Source of the DNA: Ophiodon elongatus
Taxonomy: Eukaryota; Chordata; Actinopteri; Perciformes; Hexagrammidae
Direction: 5' to 3'
NCBI GenBank assembly: GCA_016806645.1
Contig: JACSYO010002009.1
Span: 360,501 to 424,500 of the forward strand
DNA length: 64,000 nt
Of this stretch, positions 1-12,199 are shown piece by piece. How positions within the stretch are numbered: the stretch's first letter is position 1; every line of letters starts with the position of its first letter. The notes under the pieces were generated by a model, which was not told the origin of the DNA, did not search any database, and saw only the letters and a list, made by a program, of their open reading frames with translations. The position numbers and the translations under genes were made by a program.

Positions 1-638
1 CGCCGAACACCACCCACCCCCACCCCCCACCCTCCTTCCTAGTTCCGTCTGACTTAAGCATTCTTGAATCATTCATAGTGTTTTTCTACTTTATGAGTGC
101 TTTCTACTCCAATTGAACTTTGGATTATCCAAACAGAGGGAGGAAGAGTTGGGGCAAAGGATGGATAAAGGGCGTGGCACATGGCACCGCCGCGGGCGCT
201 GGGACGTACGCAGAGAGATCGAGAGGAAGCGGTGAGTGGTTGCGCACGTATCAGTGTGTTTTGTCTGGAGGAGAAGGTGTGCACTGACACATATATATCC
301 GTGAGTCTGTCTGCACGCAATTTCTATTTGCTCATGTCCTGTATATTCACGAGTGTAAATAATTCCGGGGCGTATATGCGTGGGCCTGTGTGTGCAGAGC
401 GTGATGTCTGCGGGCGGCGACGGAAGATGCACAGGGACTTTAAACATTTAACGAAAGACTGCTGACAACTCTGAAAGTAAATCGTATCTGTGTCGGTCTG
501 GGAGCGGCTCCTGGTGCTAACGAGTCTCAAACTCAGGAAGTTCTTTCAGAGAGGGGCTCTCTAATTAATTCATGTCCTTCTGGATGAAACAAGAAAACCC
601 GCTTCACTCATATTTCATCCAAAGCCCTAAAGACCCCC

Positions 639-641
639 CCC

Positions 642-679
<38 letters not shown>

Positions 680-762
680 AACACCTATATATACACTACC
701 CGAAGTAACTCCCCACAACACACAGACACACACACACACACACAGACACACACACACACACA

Positions 763-794
<32 letters not shown>

Positions 795-917
795 AACACC
801 TATATATACACTACCCGAAGTAACTCCCCACAACACACACACACACACACACACCAACACCTATATATACACTACCCGAAGTAACTCCCCACAACACACA
901 CACACACACACACACAG

Positions 918-948
<31 letters not shown>
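639..948. repeat. Compound CA array with three copies of a 45-bp unit
   Basis: A (CA)n array is interrupted three times by the same unit, which starts caccaacacctatatatac and ends gtaactccccacaacac. The copies begin near 677, 791 and 852 and are practically identical. The spacing of 114 and 61 bp differs only in the CA/CAGA filler between units, so this is a minisatellite that has grown inside a microsatellite. Confidence 0.9.
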
Positions 949-950
<2 letters not shown>

Positions 951-1482
951 TACAGTATATGCATCAATAAGAGCTATTATAGGATGCCTCGTTGCATTAA
1001 AATCGTCACAGACATTTATAACTCTACGCCTTGCAGAGAGGAACAGTTAGGGCTGAGAAATAGACAAGTGGGTTCATCCTTCATCACCTCTCGTCTCTCC
1101 AAGTCCCATTTTGCTGACGCGTCAGACTGGAGGAGTGACTGACAAGAGATGCGGCATGGTGGGCCGGTGAAGCCTGAGACGACAAAACTGCCATTTTATA
1201 TTTGCGTGGCTTTCTAGAAAACTTCTAAATGTAAAAGTCTTGCACATCAACGTCGTGCATAGATTCAGGTCGAGCAACTCAAGCCCCACTGCTCACTCAC
1301 TGTACTACCTGTGAGACCACGTGAGCGGTGAGCTAATGAACTCTGCTCTGGAGCGGAGGGGAGTCAGCCGGCGAAATGCTTTATTTCCCCTCATGGGAAT
1401 ATATATCCCCATCACAGCGCTATCCTCCGCTTTATAAGCTTTTATTAAGCGGCAAGTTTAATGAAGCCTGTGTCCCCCCCCC

Positions 1483-1484
<2 letters not shown>

Positions 1485-1523
<39 letters not shown>

Positions 1524-1563
1524 GGACATATATATACATATATATATATATATGTATATATAT
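1485..1563. repeat. (GT)n followed by (TA)n microsatellite
   Basis: A poly-C run leads into about 18 GT units and then, after a short spacer, an interrupted TA/TATG tract. Confidence 0.9.
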
Positions 1564-1859
1564 GAAATCATTCTCAAAATCGCGTGTCAAGGCATCTGTG
1601 ACCACGTGGGCACACGTCTTTGTGTGCATAGGTGTTGGTAAAAGCACATGCCAGTTTTGCAGACTCGGAGAGACAGCATACCCTGGAGTTGGATGAGAAT
1701 AGTAGCGCTTTCCTCCCAGCGATGCCCTTAATTAGCCGGATTAGACTACGAGAGATAACAGTGCTGCCTCAGACAGCCTTTGTACCGACATTAGCCTCGA
1801 CAAAGCTCTGAACCCCTGCTGCACATCATTTAAAATATATATATTTTTTATGATAAACA

Positions 1860-1861
<2 letters not shown>

Positions 1862-1912
<51 letters not shown>
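1862..1912. repeat. (GA)n microsatellite
   Basis: About 25 uninterrupted GA units; a homopurine mirror repeat. Confidence 0.95.
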
Positions 1913-1913
<1 letters not shown>

Positions 1914-2152
1914 CAAGCTAACAAAAGTAGGTAACCAAAAGAAGGGGAAGACAGGTAAAGAGGCAGCTGTGTGTGATTATATTCTGTGCATGTTTAGGGA
2001 AAGGGGGAGGAGGGTGTTGGAGGCTGAGAAAATCAGGCTATGAAACACAGCTCGCTGATGAGTAAATGCAATGCACGGACTCACTAATCTGAAATCAGCG
2101 CCTGTATTAGGGATCAGTGGATATTCAGCCATGAGAAAAATGAGAAAGAGTG

Positions 2153-2154
<2 letters not shown>

Positions 2155-2242
<88 letters not shown>
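2155..2242. repeat. (TG)44 microsatellite
   Basis: Uninterrupted TG dinucleotides over about 88 bp. The open frames that cross it are repeat translations, not genes. Confidence 0.95.
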
Positions 2243-2243
<1 letters not shown>

Positions 2244-3994
2244 AGAGGGTGGGGAGAGACAGTAATGCGGTGGAGACTGATGCCTCTTTGGCTGCATTGT
2301 GTGTTTGCAGCTGCGCGACAGCGTCTGTGGACGCATGTTGGTCCTCAAGACGATCGCTCACAGTGGAGAACATTTACTGTATTCACCTTGTGTTAATGGC
2401 TCCTAATGAGTCTGGCAGCAGCAGCTCACACACACACACACACGTTGACACACTACCACACACACACACATACGCACACACGCACACACACAGCAGCGTG
2501 CCACATAATGGAGTTGCAGCCAGTATCATCAATAAATGCAGCTCATAAGGGGCTTATGTTCCTGTCGCACTGCCTCACTAGCGAACGCACTACACAGCTG
2601 TTGGACACAGGGGCCTTGGGATGGCGTGATCAAGGGGAACACGCTGAAACGTGAAAAAAGGCATCCGCACTTATTTTTCTTTTTTTCTCTGCGCTTGTTC
2701 CTTTTTTTTTTTATTGTTAGATTTGAGGCCTAGTATTTGGGAAAATTATGTTAAACATATAACCCCAGCTTTTATGTATATAAGCGCATCAGTGTCCTCC
2801 TCAGTTTTTTGTGTTTTTATGTTTTTAATCAAAAGCACTGGCACTCTCCTGAGTCTATTGAGTCAGATAGGCGGTGTGTGAGAGAGACGTTGTTCATGTT
2901 GCTGACCACTCACCACAACTGACGTGCACAGGCAACCACTCAGAGATGAGAAGCAGCAGTTGTTTGAAAAACCTGAACAAATGTTGATGCACTTTCTGAG
3001 CTGCCACAAGTGGCTGCTGTACAAATGTCCCTATTTCCAGCTCACAATAGGGAATTACTTTTTTTACTTCTGACGTTGGGGGACATCGGTGCCATGCTCA
3101 CTCGGGCTGGCTATCATTTTAAACACACTCGACATAATACCTGAGTTCCACGACCAAACAAAAACCTTTTTTTTTGATAACTTACTGTAAGAAATACAGT
3201 ATCAAACAAACAGATTACAGATTTTTTTTGGGGGGGCATACTCGCCTTCGTTGGACAGTCACTAGCTAAGAGGCCTTGCCTCGACTTTGCCTGATTACAG
3301 AGAGCTGATATAAAGCAGGAAGATTATGAAATCTTACCAAACACCAGACACTACTGGCTTTCATTACTCGGACATATTATTTCCTGCTGCTGAGGACATA
3401 TTTGGATCGGTATCCAAAAAAAGGCATTGAGGTCTTTTTTCACGCAGCCTTATAATTTTCAAGTCATATCCTGTTAAAGTCTTGCTTCTAATCGTCCCTG
3501 TGTTCTCAAAATACGCTGTCAAAACATACTCATACCTTATGACCTTATGCACACATCACCGTTGGTGTTCGCATGAATCCGTTTACATATTCAACAACCA
3601 ATTCCTGTTTGTGGAGCGGGCGGAGGGGAGCTGGAAGACTCTAACGTGCACGCGTTCGTGACACCCACAGCGGGGGAAGCGGGAGGAACTACGTTGACAT
3701 TGGCGCCGGCTGACCAGCTCGGGTTACAAGCGATGGGATTCACCGCCCGTCGCTCGATGCAAACCACGACTCGTTATCGGATTGTTCCTGTAACACAGAA
3801 TCCTCTGACCACGGGTGTAGGCGTTTTTCAACTGTTTTTTGCAACGGCGATCTGAGCTCCAGTGGCTCCAGGCTTGAGGATGAAGTTGTAATGGGCAGGG
3901 AGGAGGTGGATCTTCACCGCCTCCGTCATGAGTCAGGTCTGACTCAACTGCACTGACCTACTCCCTACAGCTCACAGCTCTATGGTTCATAGCC

Positions 3995-3997
<3 letters not shown>

Positions 3998-4079
<82 letters not shown>
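3998..4079. repeat. (CT)n microsatellite
   Basis: About 41 CT units with one CC interruption near 4028; a homopyrimidine tract. Confidence 0.95.
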
Positions 4080-4081
<2 letters not shown>

Positions 4082-5085
4082 ATATCTGTCTTCCTCTCCC
4101 CTTTTGGATGTGATGCTGCACTCCCACTCGGCAGCAGCTGTATGCATAATCTCTCTGCGCACATGCATCCCCATGTACATGTGGGAGGAGTATCTATTAT
4201 GAAAAAAAACCCACATCTGACACATTGCACACCAAAACACCACTGGCGCAATTTCCATCTGAAATCAAAAAGTTCTCCGACTGTTTCCTCCCCGGAGTTG
4301 CTGCTGCCTCTGCATCCTTCCGCGTCTCACCTTCGAATTGCAAAACAACCTTTGAGGGAAGAGACAAATCTACTCCTTGTGTGTAATGCATCTTCTGATA
4401 GATCATTGTGTACTGCTGACGTCCATGATACATATAATATCTCACCAAGCTGAATGGTTGGATTGTTACAGTTCCGGTTTATAAAATGCAAACCTGTTCC
4501 TCCGATGTGTCGCCTTGGAGCACACTAGTCACATGTGTGCCCTTTTCTCTTGTTCTAACCGCATTGTCTTCATTCCATGTTCCAACCGGCGAGTGCACAG
4601 TGTGCAATCAAACTCAATAAATGTGTCAGAGTGAGACACACATTTTGCCAGTGAATATTAATTAGCTGTTGTTTTTTCCGTCTGATTGTTGGCGGTGATA
4701 GTCTGCCAGGAGACACGGTTGGTCTATTTTCTCCTCCCCGCTCCTGCAGGGCGCCATTTACTCCTCGATTTCTGTTGTTGTTTGTTTTCCCTCAAAAATA
4801 GAATACGTCTCATTGAAAAATGAGATGTTGTGAGGAAGAAAACGTGGAACAAAATGAGGGCTAAATGATTGTGAGGGGCGCGCGCCAGAGGCGTCACATC
4901 TGTGATGGAGATACGAGACGCAAAGTTCACTTGAATACAAAATAAACATGACCCACATTGCCAAACATCAGAGCAATGAGAAGTAAACCGGGTGCACGCT
5001 GGGCATGGATACTGGCTCGGTGCGATGCTCCTTTATATGTGACTCAGACAAAGTCATGATGTGGGAAAGTGAGTGGGCACGCGTT

Positions 5086-5089
<4 letters not shown>

Positions 5090-5118
<29 letters not shown>
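5090..5118. repeat. (GT)14 microsatellite
   Basis: Short uninterrupted GT array. Confidence 0.9.
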
Positions 5119-5120
<2 letters not shown>

Positions 5121-5631
5121 TTGTCAAGAAATGTGTGCGCACACTTCTTCATGTGCATACATTTTAATGCTAAAGAGATGCTCGCGCTCGTGTTTCAATG
5201 TGCATGAGAGCGTAAAAAAAGGCGTGCATGAGTACGTGCAGCCATGTGTGTGAGAAAAAGAGAGTCAAAGGGCCCGAGAGGGTTCAGTGCAACTTAAGAG
5301 AGATCCGGAGTCGAAGGCAAACTTAATGTGAGGATTTCACGCTGCTTTGGAGATTGTTAAAAGTCGGAGGCATCAGCTGCACCTCACTCAGGGAAGGTAC
5401 ACAATATCTCAACAACAGGATCCGATTTCTTTTTTTTTGCAAGAGCCACAGTGATCCAGATGGGGTCCTCTGCTCATCCAACCGCTCCAAGACTTGACTA
5501 AGAAACAGCTATTTAAGGAGAGGGCGCGAGGCTCGGCAGCGCTTTCTTTCTTCTCACAAAAGGGGAAGGCTTCTTAATCCAAAGAGGAAATTGTGCAAGA
5601 CGTTTTCAGTCCTATTAACTTTTGATGACTG

Positions 5632-5635
<4 letters not shown>

Positions 5636-5704
<69 letters not shown>

Positions 5705-5723
5705 ATGCGTGCGTGCGTGCGTG
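5636..5723. repeat. (GT)n with (GCGT)n tail
   Basis: About 33 GT units followed by four TGCG/GCGT units; all alternating purine-pyrimidine. Confidence 0.93.
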
Positions 5724-6947
5724 TGGATAACGATAACTTGCTATATTTTCATTTTGCTCTGTGAGAAGAGGCGGTTGCTGCTGTGGCTGTTCTGTGAAGT
5801 GGCTCTCCTTTGTGAAGTCAGATTTTCACACTAATGTGTTTCCTCTTTTTCTCTCCTCTGCAGGGCCCATCGAGGTACTTGAGATACGAGTAGGAGCTTG
5901 TTTCATACACCGATCGACCCCTCCGGTTGATCAGGGCGAGAGGAGACAGAACTGAGGCCAAGCATCAACATTTCTTTTCTTTTTCTCTTTTTCTTTTTCT
6001 TTTCACATATAGCACTAATGGCTCTCAATCACCAGGAGATCTTCATATAATTTTTTTTACTTTTGAGCACTGAACAACTTCCAGGCGCAGTTGTGCCGGG
6101 TCAGCGTTACTGTGAAACTAGGTGGGGGGGGGGAAATAGGAAGCGCATACAGATTGATGCATTTATAGCTGTGGAGGTGATATTTTTGTAACGTAGAAAA
6201 TAGTCGAATTTGAAGATTAGAAAGCCGCTGAAACCCCCCTGTCATCAGAAGCTGAGATGAAGAGGTGCTAGACAGGGGTGAAATGATGTCAGCCAGTATT
6301 CGATCGATGTCTACACAGGCTTTTATTCTGCGTATACTCAGATGGAAATCAATAGCTCCACTCAACCGATGGAATTTGCCTTTTTAGGAATCGTAATTGT
6401 TTGTGTCTGGAGAGCCGGGCGGCTCCGCCTAGAGCAAAAAAACACTGCTGGACCGCCGACAAGGAGACGACGATATCATGTCAGCATGTGACCACGTGCT
6501 CAGCCATGGCGCACTCGTGGAGCGGAGAATGAAGACGTGGTCACCGATCTGTGTCCAGACATCATGTGAACTGTAATGTCACAATCTATGTGCTCAACGG
6601 GTGCCATGCGAGTTACGTTTTCTTTTTTTTTTCTTTCACGACAACATGCAGTATCTAAATACAGTATCGTGCCATAGTTACAGCTTTAAAGGATTGTTGA
6701 AGAAGTAATAATTTGCATCAAATTTTCTTTGTATACAAATATACATGAACATGTTTAATATCTATCTATATATAAATATCTATATATATATATATAAATA
6801 TATATATATTTCAGGCATTTTTCTACAGAGACTTTAACATTTAAAGAGATGATATTTTTGATATTGTGTTGGATGACTGAGAGGTATTTTGACGAAAGCT
6901 GACATTCCCTCGAGGTTCGTGTTTTTTCGGCAGGGCTCAGCAGGATG

Positions 6948-6953
<6 letters not shown>

Positions 6954-7004
<51 letters not shown>
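6954..7004. repeat. (TA)n microsatellite at the transposon border
   Basis: About 25 TA units run directly into the left end of the Tc1-type element. Tc1/mariner elements insert at TA, so this is a natural target. Confidence 0.9.
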
Positions 7005-7007
<3 letters not shown>

Positions 7008-7009
<2 letters not shown>

Positions 7010-8373
7010 TCAGGGTCATACGTATTTGGACTGTGACACAATTTTTCTTATTTTCCTCTTTACACGACTTTACACGGATTTGAAATGACACAGTCAATAT
7101 GCGATTGAAGTGTAGACTTTCAGCTTTAATTCAATGGATATAACAAAACTATCGCATTAACCGTTTTGGAATTACAACCATTTTTACACAGTCCCCCACA
7201 TTTTCAGAGGCTCAAAAGTAATTGGACAATTGTCTTATAAATGGTTTGATGGGCAGGTGTGGCCTGTTCCCTCGTTATTTCATGACAAATTAAGCAGATA
7301 AAAAGGTCTGGAGATGATTCAAAATGTTGAATTTGCATTTGCTAGCTGGTCCAGGGAACTCTCAGCACGAGGACCAAAGAGGTGTCAATGCAAGTGAAGG
7401 AGGCCATTAAAAGGCTGACAAACTACACAAAGCTATCAGGCAGATAGCAGAAACATGAGGATTGGCCAAATCAACCGTTTGGTACTTTCCTAAAAATAAG
7501 GAATGTACTGGCAAGCTCACATCTGAATAAGACTGATCAGTTTTAGATGAAGGTTCTTTGGACAGATGAAACCACATCACCTGGTTACCATGGTGGAGGC
7601 AGTGATGTGGCATGAGCTTGTATGGCTGCCAATGGAACTGGGTCACTGGTGTTCATTGATGATGTCCCAGCTGATAGAAGCAGCGGGATGAGTTCTAAGG
7701 TGTTTAGGGCTTTACTATCTACTCACATTCAGCCAAATGCTGCAAAACTGATTGGACTGCTTCTCATTACAGATGGATAATGACCCAAAACATACTGTGA
7801 AAACAGCCCAAGAGCTTCTCAAAGCAAAGAAATAGAATATTCTTCAATGGCCAAGTCAGTCACCTGATCTCAACCCAAGTGAGAATGCTTTTAACTTACT
7901 TCAGATAAAAGTGAAGGCAGAAAGACCCACAAACAAGCAGCAGCTGAAGGAGGCTGCAGTAAAGGCAGAGCAGCTCAAGGGAGGACAGTCAGCGTTTGGT
8001 GATGACGATGGGTGGAATATATATAATATAATAATATATAATGATTATATAACTGATTTAGTGATGACTATGGTGGTAAGACTTCAGGCAATCATTGACT
8101 GCAAAGGATTTTCCTCTGATGATCATTATATTCACTATTATGTTAGTTTGTCCAATTACTTTTGAGCCTCTGAAAATGTGGGGGACTGTGTAAAAATGGC
8201 TGTAATTCCTAAACAGTTAATGCCATATTTTTATGTTATATCCATTGAAATAAAGCTGAACGTCTACACTTCAAACACATATTGACTGTGTCATTTAAAA
8301 TCTGTGCAAAGTCGTGTAAAGAGGCAAAGTTAGAAAGATTGTGTCACAGTCCAAATACTTATGACCCTGGCTA
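7008..8373 (+). mobile_element. Decayed Tc1/mariner-type transposon with about 220-bp terminal inverted repeats
   Basis: The left end (cagggtcatacgtatttgg at 7011) is repeated in reverse complement at the right end (ccaaatacttatgaccctg, 8351-8369). The similarity continues inward to about 7229 on the left and 8148 on the right, so each arm is roughly 220 bp with few differences. Between the arms lie pieces of a Tc1-like transposase on the + strand, in shifting frames: MDNDPKHT near 7773, WPSQSPDLNPSENAF near 7850, and a C-terminal piece KAERPTNKQQLKEA near 7914. The flanks are TA-rich, as expected of TA-targeted insertion. The interior is shorter than in full-length members. Confidence 0.88.
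7330..8000 (+). pseudogene. Tc1-like transposase remnant, broken
   Basis: Tc1 transposases are DDE/DDD nucleases that cut and rejoin their own inverted repeats. Here the DNDPKHT segment carrying the second catalytic aspartate, the SPDLNP segment and the tail are recognisable, but stops and frame changes interrupt them (for example a stop after ELLKAKK near 7830). The N-terminal DNA-binding half survives only as short scraps near 7360-7440, and the middle appears partly deleted near 7500. No functional protein can be made from this copy. Confidence 0.82.
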
Positions 8374-8918
8374 TATGTATGTACGTATGTATATATATTT
8401 ATGTATGTATACATATACATATATATACATTATGTAGATATATGTATATAGATATAGATCTATATCTATATCTATATCTATATATATAATCTTAACAGGA
8501 TAGTGTTTGTGTGGATGAACAAAACAAGTGCTTCAGTAATCACCCCTCCAAGAAACTTCACTGAACGGGCTGTGTCGTGAGAAAGGAAGTGTGAGGCGCA
8601 GAGGCTTAATGGCGTAAACCAAATACCTAGTTGTGCTTTATTGGACGGGAGGCGCGGGGCCGAATGAATGAATGAACGAACGCGCGGCCGACTCTTCACT
8701 CTGTCCTGCCATCACTGTGTTTTTCTATGCATTTGGGTGGAGGAGGCTGTCTGTTGGTGGGTCCAACGTGCAGGGCGCTCTGCTCTCCGCAACACGAGAG
8801 TAGTAGAGAAGTACCCACCTCTCATTTCCTCACGTGAAGGAGTTATTTTTGCTGCCACTGTAAACCTGACAAACGTTGCTTCGGCCCATTATTCATTGTT
8901 AATGAAATGATGATAGTA

Positions 8919-8985
8919 TTAAAGTTTATTCATCTAGCACTTGTCAAAAAACAGAGATTATAAAGTGCTTTTACAAGGACAAACG
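8919..8985 (+). repeat. Retroposon-like fragment
   Basis: The segment attaaagtttattcatctag followed by cacttgtc, acagagattataaagtgctt and caagg resembles the very common teleost tail of the form tttatttatatagcac...acaaagtgctttac. Assignment is from memory of the pattern only. Confidence 0.4.
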
Positions 8986-10375
8986 TTTAAAAAAATATAA
9001 AAGGGAAGAATAAGGGAACACATTTCAATAGGCCATTTTGGATCAATACGTTCATGGCCCCGGCTCCATGTGCTGACTGGAAGGCACCACACTTCTAAAC
9101 TCCACCTCTTTGTTCTCACTGGACACAGAGACTGAATTCGTGGCCAAACTTCAATCAGAAAATAAGTTTTGAACGACGATGGGAAGTTCTCAAAAGGCTG
9201 TCGGGTGATATTTTGTTGTGTGTGTGTGTCCAAAAACTGTTGGTTGGAAAATAACTTATGAAAAGTAAACACTTTACACTTAACGCCGATGTGTCTGTGT
9301 CTATGTTATGGACTGAACAATCCCTTCCAAGTGCAGAAAGCGTTGATTTTATGTCCGTATTATCCATCGTAAGCGACGCTCTTGCAAATGAATCTTTCAA
9401 GAGTGTCAAGAATCTGGGAGTCAAACAGAGGAAATAAAAAGCATCACCATTAAATCAAAGCGACCGGAAAATCAATGTGAGAAAAACAGTTGAGATAGAG
9501 AAATACATTTAATGGCACCAGCAGCTGCATCCGTTAATTGAAGATTAGTGTGACGAGATAGCAGGCTGGCAGTGCCAAAGGCCATCGGCCGTCTTCCAGA
9601 AGATATTCTAATGAAGTCTCAGCGACTTGTCGTGGTCGTGCCTTGGTACCTTCAAACAAAGCAGCTAACTCCGGAGCGAAATGGGAGAGGAGGGCGGGAG
9701 GTTTACGGGGCGGCTGTTTGTAGAATTGTGAGATGGAAAACAAGTCAAACTTTGCAGGTTTAACCTCAACTCTAAAGTGTTGTTGTTGGTCGGAACCATT
9801 GTGTTCGTGCTGGACGCCAAGAGAGGTTGTTCCTGAATCCTGCCACAGCAGATCCACACTAACGCTCCTCTCCAAAGATATTGTACAAAACACCGCAGCA
9901 TAATATGAATATAGAAAACCTGTGGTGCTAGTTGTACGAAAGCAGAGCCATTCTGCTATCAATCGCATCCAAATTGCTTTAGTAAGCATGCTTGTTTTAC
10001 TGCACCCTAAGTATGCACTGTGCAGCTGCATTCGGAGAAATTTTACTAAATATAATCAAAATCAATATCACAGACTTCCCGGAATGGTTTCCCCATTCAA
10101 TAATCCATCAATTGCTAAATATCTAAGAGACTCCAAACAATACAGTTGTGTAATTTTATACCGCACAGTTGTGATGTTATTATACTGATTGAGTATCATA
10201 TTTTGAAGATCAACATTTTGCATACAAAACATATGATGCCTTGTTAGAGATTAAACTAGCCTACTAAACTGTAATAATAATAATAATATTCCAGTGGAAT
10301 AATACACTGCTGTGCTTGTTTTATGTATTTAATTATGTTTTATGTTCATGTTTGTGAGTGTTATGTGTTTCCCTA

Positions 10376-10424
10376 GGCTGGAGAACTAATTTCCCTTGGG
10401 GACAATAAAGTTAAAGTTGAAAGT
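10376..10424 (+). repeat. 3' tail of a teleost retroposon
   Basis: The sequence aatttcccttggggacaata followed by aagttaaagttgaaag has the form of the common fish retroposon 3' end (aatttccccttggggatcaataaag plus a short tail repeat). Only the tail is seen. A reverse-orientation relative occurs at 37984-38035. Confidence 0.45.
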
Positions 10425-10429
10425 TGCAC

Positions 10430-10545
10430 TGAAAAGAGGCAATTCGGCTGTCTAAGAGTACTTTAACTCATAATACTTGGAGTACATTTTGCTGCTACAT
10501 CTTAGTAAGAAAAATCATGAATGCAGGACTTGTAACTGAGTATTT
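10430..10545. repeat. Dispersed repeat family A, degenerate copy
   Basis: It contains gagtactttaactcataata, cttggagtacattttgctgc and gaatgcaggacttgtaactg, in the order typical of a widespread fish repeat rich in aagtacttttactta-type words. Other copies in this window are at 15135-15255, 16835-17345 and 18775-19180. Confidence 0.5.
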
Positions 10546-10554
10546 TTTACATTG

Positions 10555-10755
10555 ACACATTTTCATGATCGATAATTTTTTTGATTTACTGAAAAATCTC
10601 CACAATTCCCAAAATATTAAGTTCACAATCACAAAAGGCTATTTTTTATTTACGTTTTGCTTAAATAACAAGACCAATACATCGCAATAGATGCTGGAAT
10701 TTTCTGATAATCAATAATCAATATTCGTTTCAGCTCTTCAACTATTACTCAAGTT
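10555..10755 (+). repeat. Dispersed repeat family B, degenerate copy
   Basis: It begins cattttcatgatcgataatt and contains cacaattcccaaaatatt, matching the order of a teleost repeat whose consensus starts gggctgcaactaacgatt and continues ttttcattatcgattaatc. It is heavily diverged. Confidence 0.45.
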
Positions 10756-11049
10756 ATAAACATCTCAGTGCTTATTTTATTATTTGCTGCAAGGTGTGCT
10801 TGTGTTATGTTCCAGTCCTTTATCAATTTGTATTATATTCTATTAAATAATTATTAAATTGTCCAAAGTCCGCATTGGCTTTGACAGACGACGGTCCTTA
10901 CATGCAAATCAGGCAGCGAGCAGCTGCCGGAATGCCACCTTTCCAAGGGCAAAGACTGGGTGCGCATGTTTTAGTCACCCGCTCATACGGAGAGCGAACG
11001 CTTTGTCAGCACGACGGAGGAGCGGTGAGGCCAACCCCGCCCGGTCGAA

Positions 11050-11210
11050 CTGTCCGCGCGACACACAACATGTTGCCCTTCCGTTGGTCACGTGACCGGG
11101 AAGAAACAGGAAAGAAAGTAGGAAGAAAGATAAAAGAGGAGGCGGGAGGGTGGAGAAAAGAAAAATAAACAACGCAGAGATGAGCCGCCCGATCGGAGGG
11201 AGCCGTCCAG
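11050..11210 (+). promoter_or_regulatory. pheta1: Predicted promoter and first non-coding exon of pheta1
   Basis: The DNA changes here from AT-rich to CpG-rich. A clean splice donor lies at 11211 (ccgtccag|gtaaca). The transcription start is not visible as a TATA box, which fits a CpG-island promoter. An ATG at 11180 opens a short upstream frame that continues across the predicted junction to 11634. Exon 1 is inferred from the donor, the base composition and the matching acceptor at 11633; its 5' end is unknown. Confidence 0.5.
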
Positions 11211-11633
11211 GTAACACAAAGCTAGTCAACACAAAGCTGTCATGAATGTAAACGGCTGTGAGCTCGTGCACCGCGGGGGGAGAAACGCTGACGCTCGTTT
11301 GTATTCACTAACGCTCGTTGGCGCAGAGACGTGGTGCGTTCACGGTCGAGTCCCCGGACCCCGTCAGCGAATCGGCCGTGGGAAGGATTCACGCTGAAGT
11401 GCTGATGCGTCAAAAGCTTGTGACCGACACCGCTTGAGACTGAATCATTGTCCGAACCGAGGTGGAAATAAAAAAGAAGAACCCCCCCCACCCCCCCCAG
11501 CTCTCATGTCTGAGACACACGGGACGTCGATACCTCTCACTTGGCCCCTGTCTTTTTTAGCAGTAGCGAGGTGGAAGACAACAAAACTAACAAAGTGAGT
11601 GTAACCTCTTTTCTGTGTGTCTTTCCCCCCCAG

Positions 11634-11745
11634 CCCTTCATTCGGAATAGAGAGTGACAAAAAGAAGATGGAGACATGTTGAGTCGTGCTCTCCATCTGT
11701 GATGGGAGGACGCTGCTGGATGGCTGCAGGATACCAGATCAACGC
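11634..11745 (+). other. pheta1: Predicted non-coding exon 2 of pheta1 (5' UTR)
   Basis: A pyrimidine tract ending cccccccag (acceptor at 11633) is followed 112 bases later by a consensus donor gtaagt at 11746. The exon contains three ATGs (11668, 11676, 11702), each opening a short upstream frame. It would splice to the acceptor ttccttacag at 12199. RNA evidence is needed to prove it. Confidence 0.55.
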
Positions 11746-12199
11746 GTAAGTAAAGCCTGCTTTAAATGTGCAGTCTAGTCACGTGCATGTGTTCAACAAC
11801 TACACCAACTGTCCAAAGGTTACAGCGGCACGAGGGTCTGAGCCTTAGTTTACACAACAAGTTCTCCCCATTGTATAAGTTAGCAGAGGCTCGAGCCTTA
11901 AGCAGTATTTATCCCCTGCTACTACTGATAGTGTGACAGCCCTGTGTGTGTCGTACTGCCACGAGGACGGCAGGATGCCTCCTTGGCAAACATTTGGCCC
12001 CTCCAAAAGTTCCCAAGGTGTAAAACACTCTCTGTTGCAGCTGATCCGGTTCCTCCTTTTTTTAAACGGCCCAGTGAACATTAACCGGCTCACTTCTTGT
12101 TTATTACACTAACCCATGTCAATAAACTGAGAGGATGAAAGGATGCACTCAGGTAGCGCTGAAGAGCAAAGCGTCTGCAGCTTTTTTTTTTCCTTACAG

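Larger units (their letters stand above)
1..6953. other. Intergenic region, no supported gene
   Basis: No reading frame here resembles a known protein. The longer open frames are translations of CA/TG, GA and CT arrays. The stretch holds compound simple repeats (listed separately) and ordinary mid-GC single-copy-looking DNA. It could include downstream sequence of a neighbouring gene (cux2 lies on this side in human), but no CUT or homeodomain coding sequence is present. Confidence 0.6.
8374..11050. other. Intergenic region with repeat remnants, no supported gene
   Basis: It starts with TA/TATG/CTATAT low-complexity sequence (8374-8490), then holds mid-GC DNA without recognisable coding sequence and several dispersed-repeat remnants between 8919 and 10760. 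A 165-codon minus-strand open frame at 9534-10031 matches no family I know. Confidence 0.6.

Noticed and set aside
572..823. Open frames made of TH/CV/RE/SL repeats, here and at every microsatellite on both strands
   Set aside because: They are translations of CA/TG, GA and CT arrays. The same region is open in several frames, as expected of dinucleotide repeats.
3646..3855. 69-codon frame in a GC-rich stretch
   Set aside because: No similarity to a known protein and no matching gene structure.
5863..5955. ctctgcag acceptor followed by 30 open codons, with a tatttaa word at about 5511
   Set aside because: The short peptide (GPIEVLEIRVGAC...) matches nothing I know and no partner exon was found. 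It may be chance or a UTR exon.
9534..10031. 165-codon minus-strand open frame without simple repeats
   Set aside because: No domain or family is recognisable, no splice or promoter signals fit, and composition matches non-coding flanks. A protein search or transcript match would be needed to revive it.
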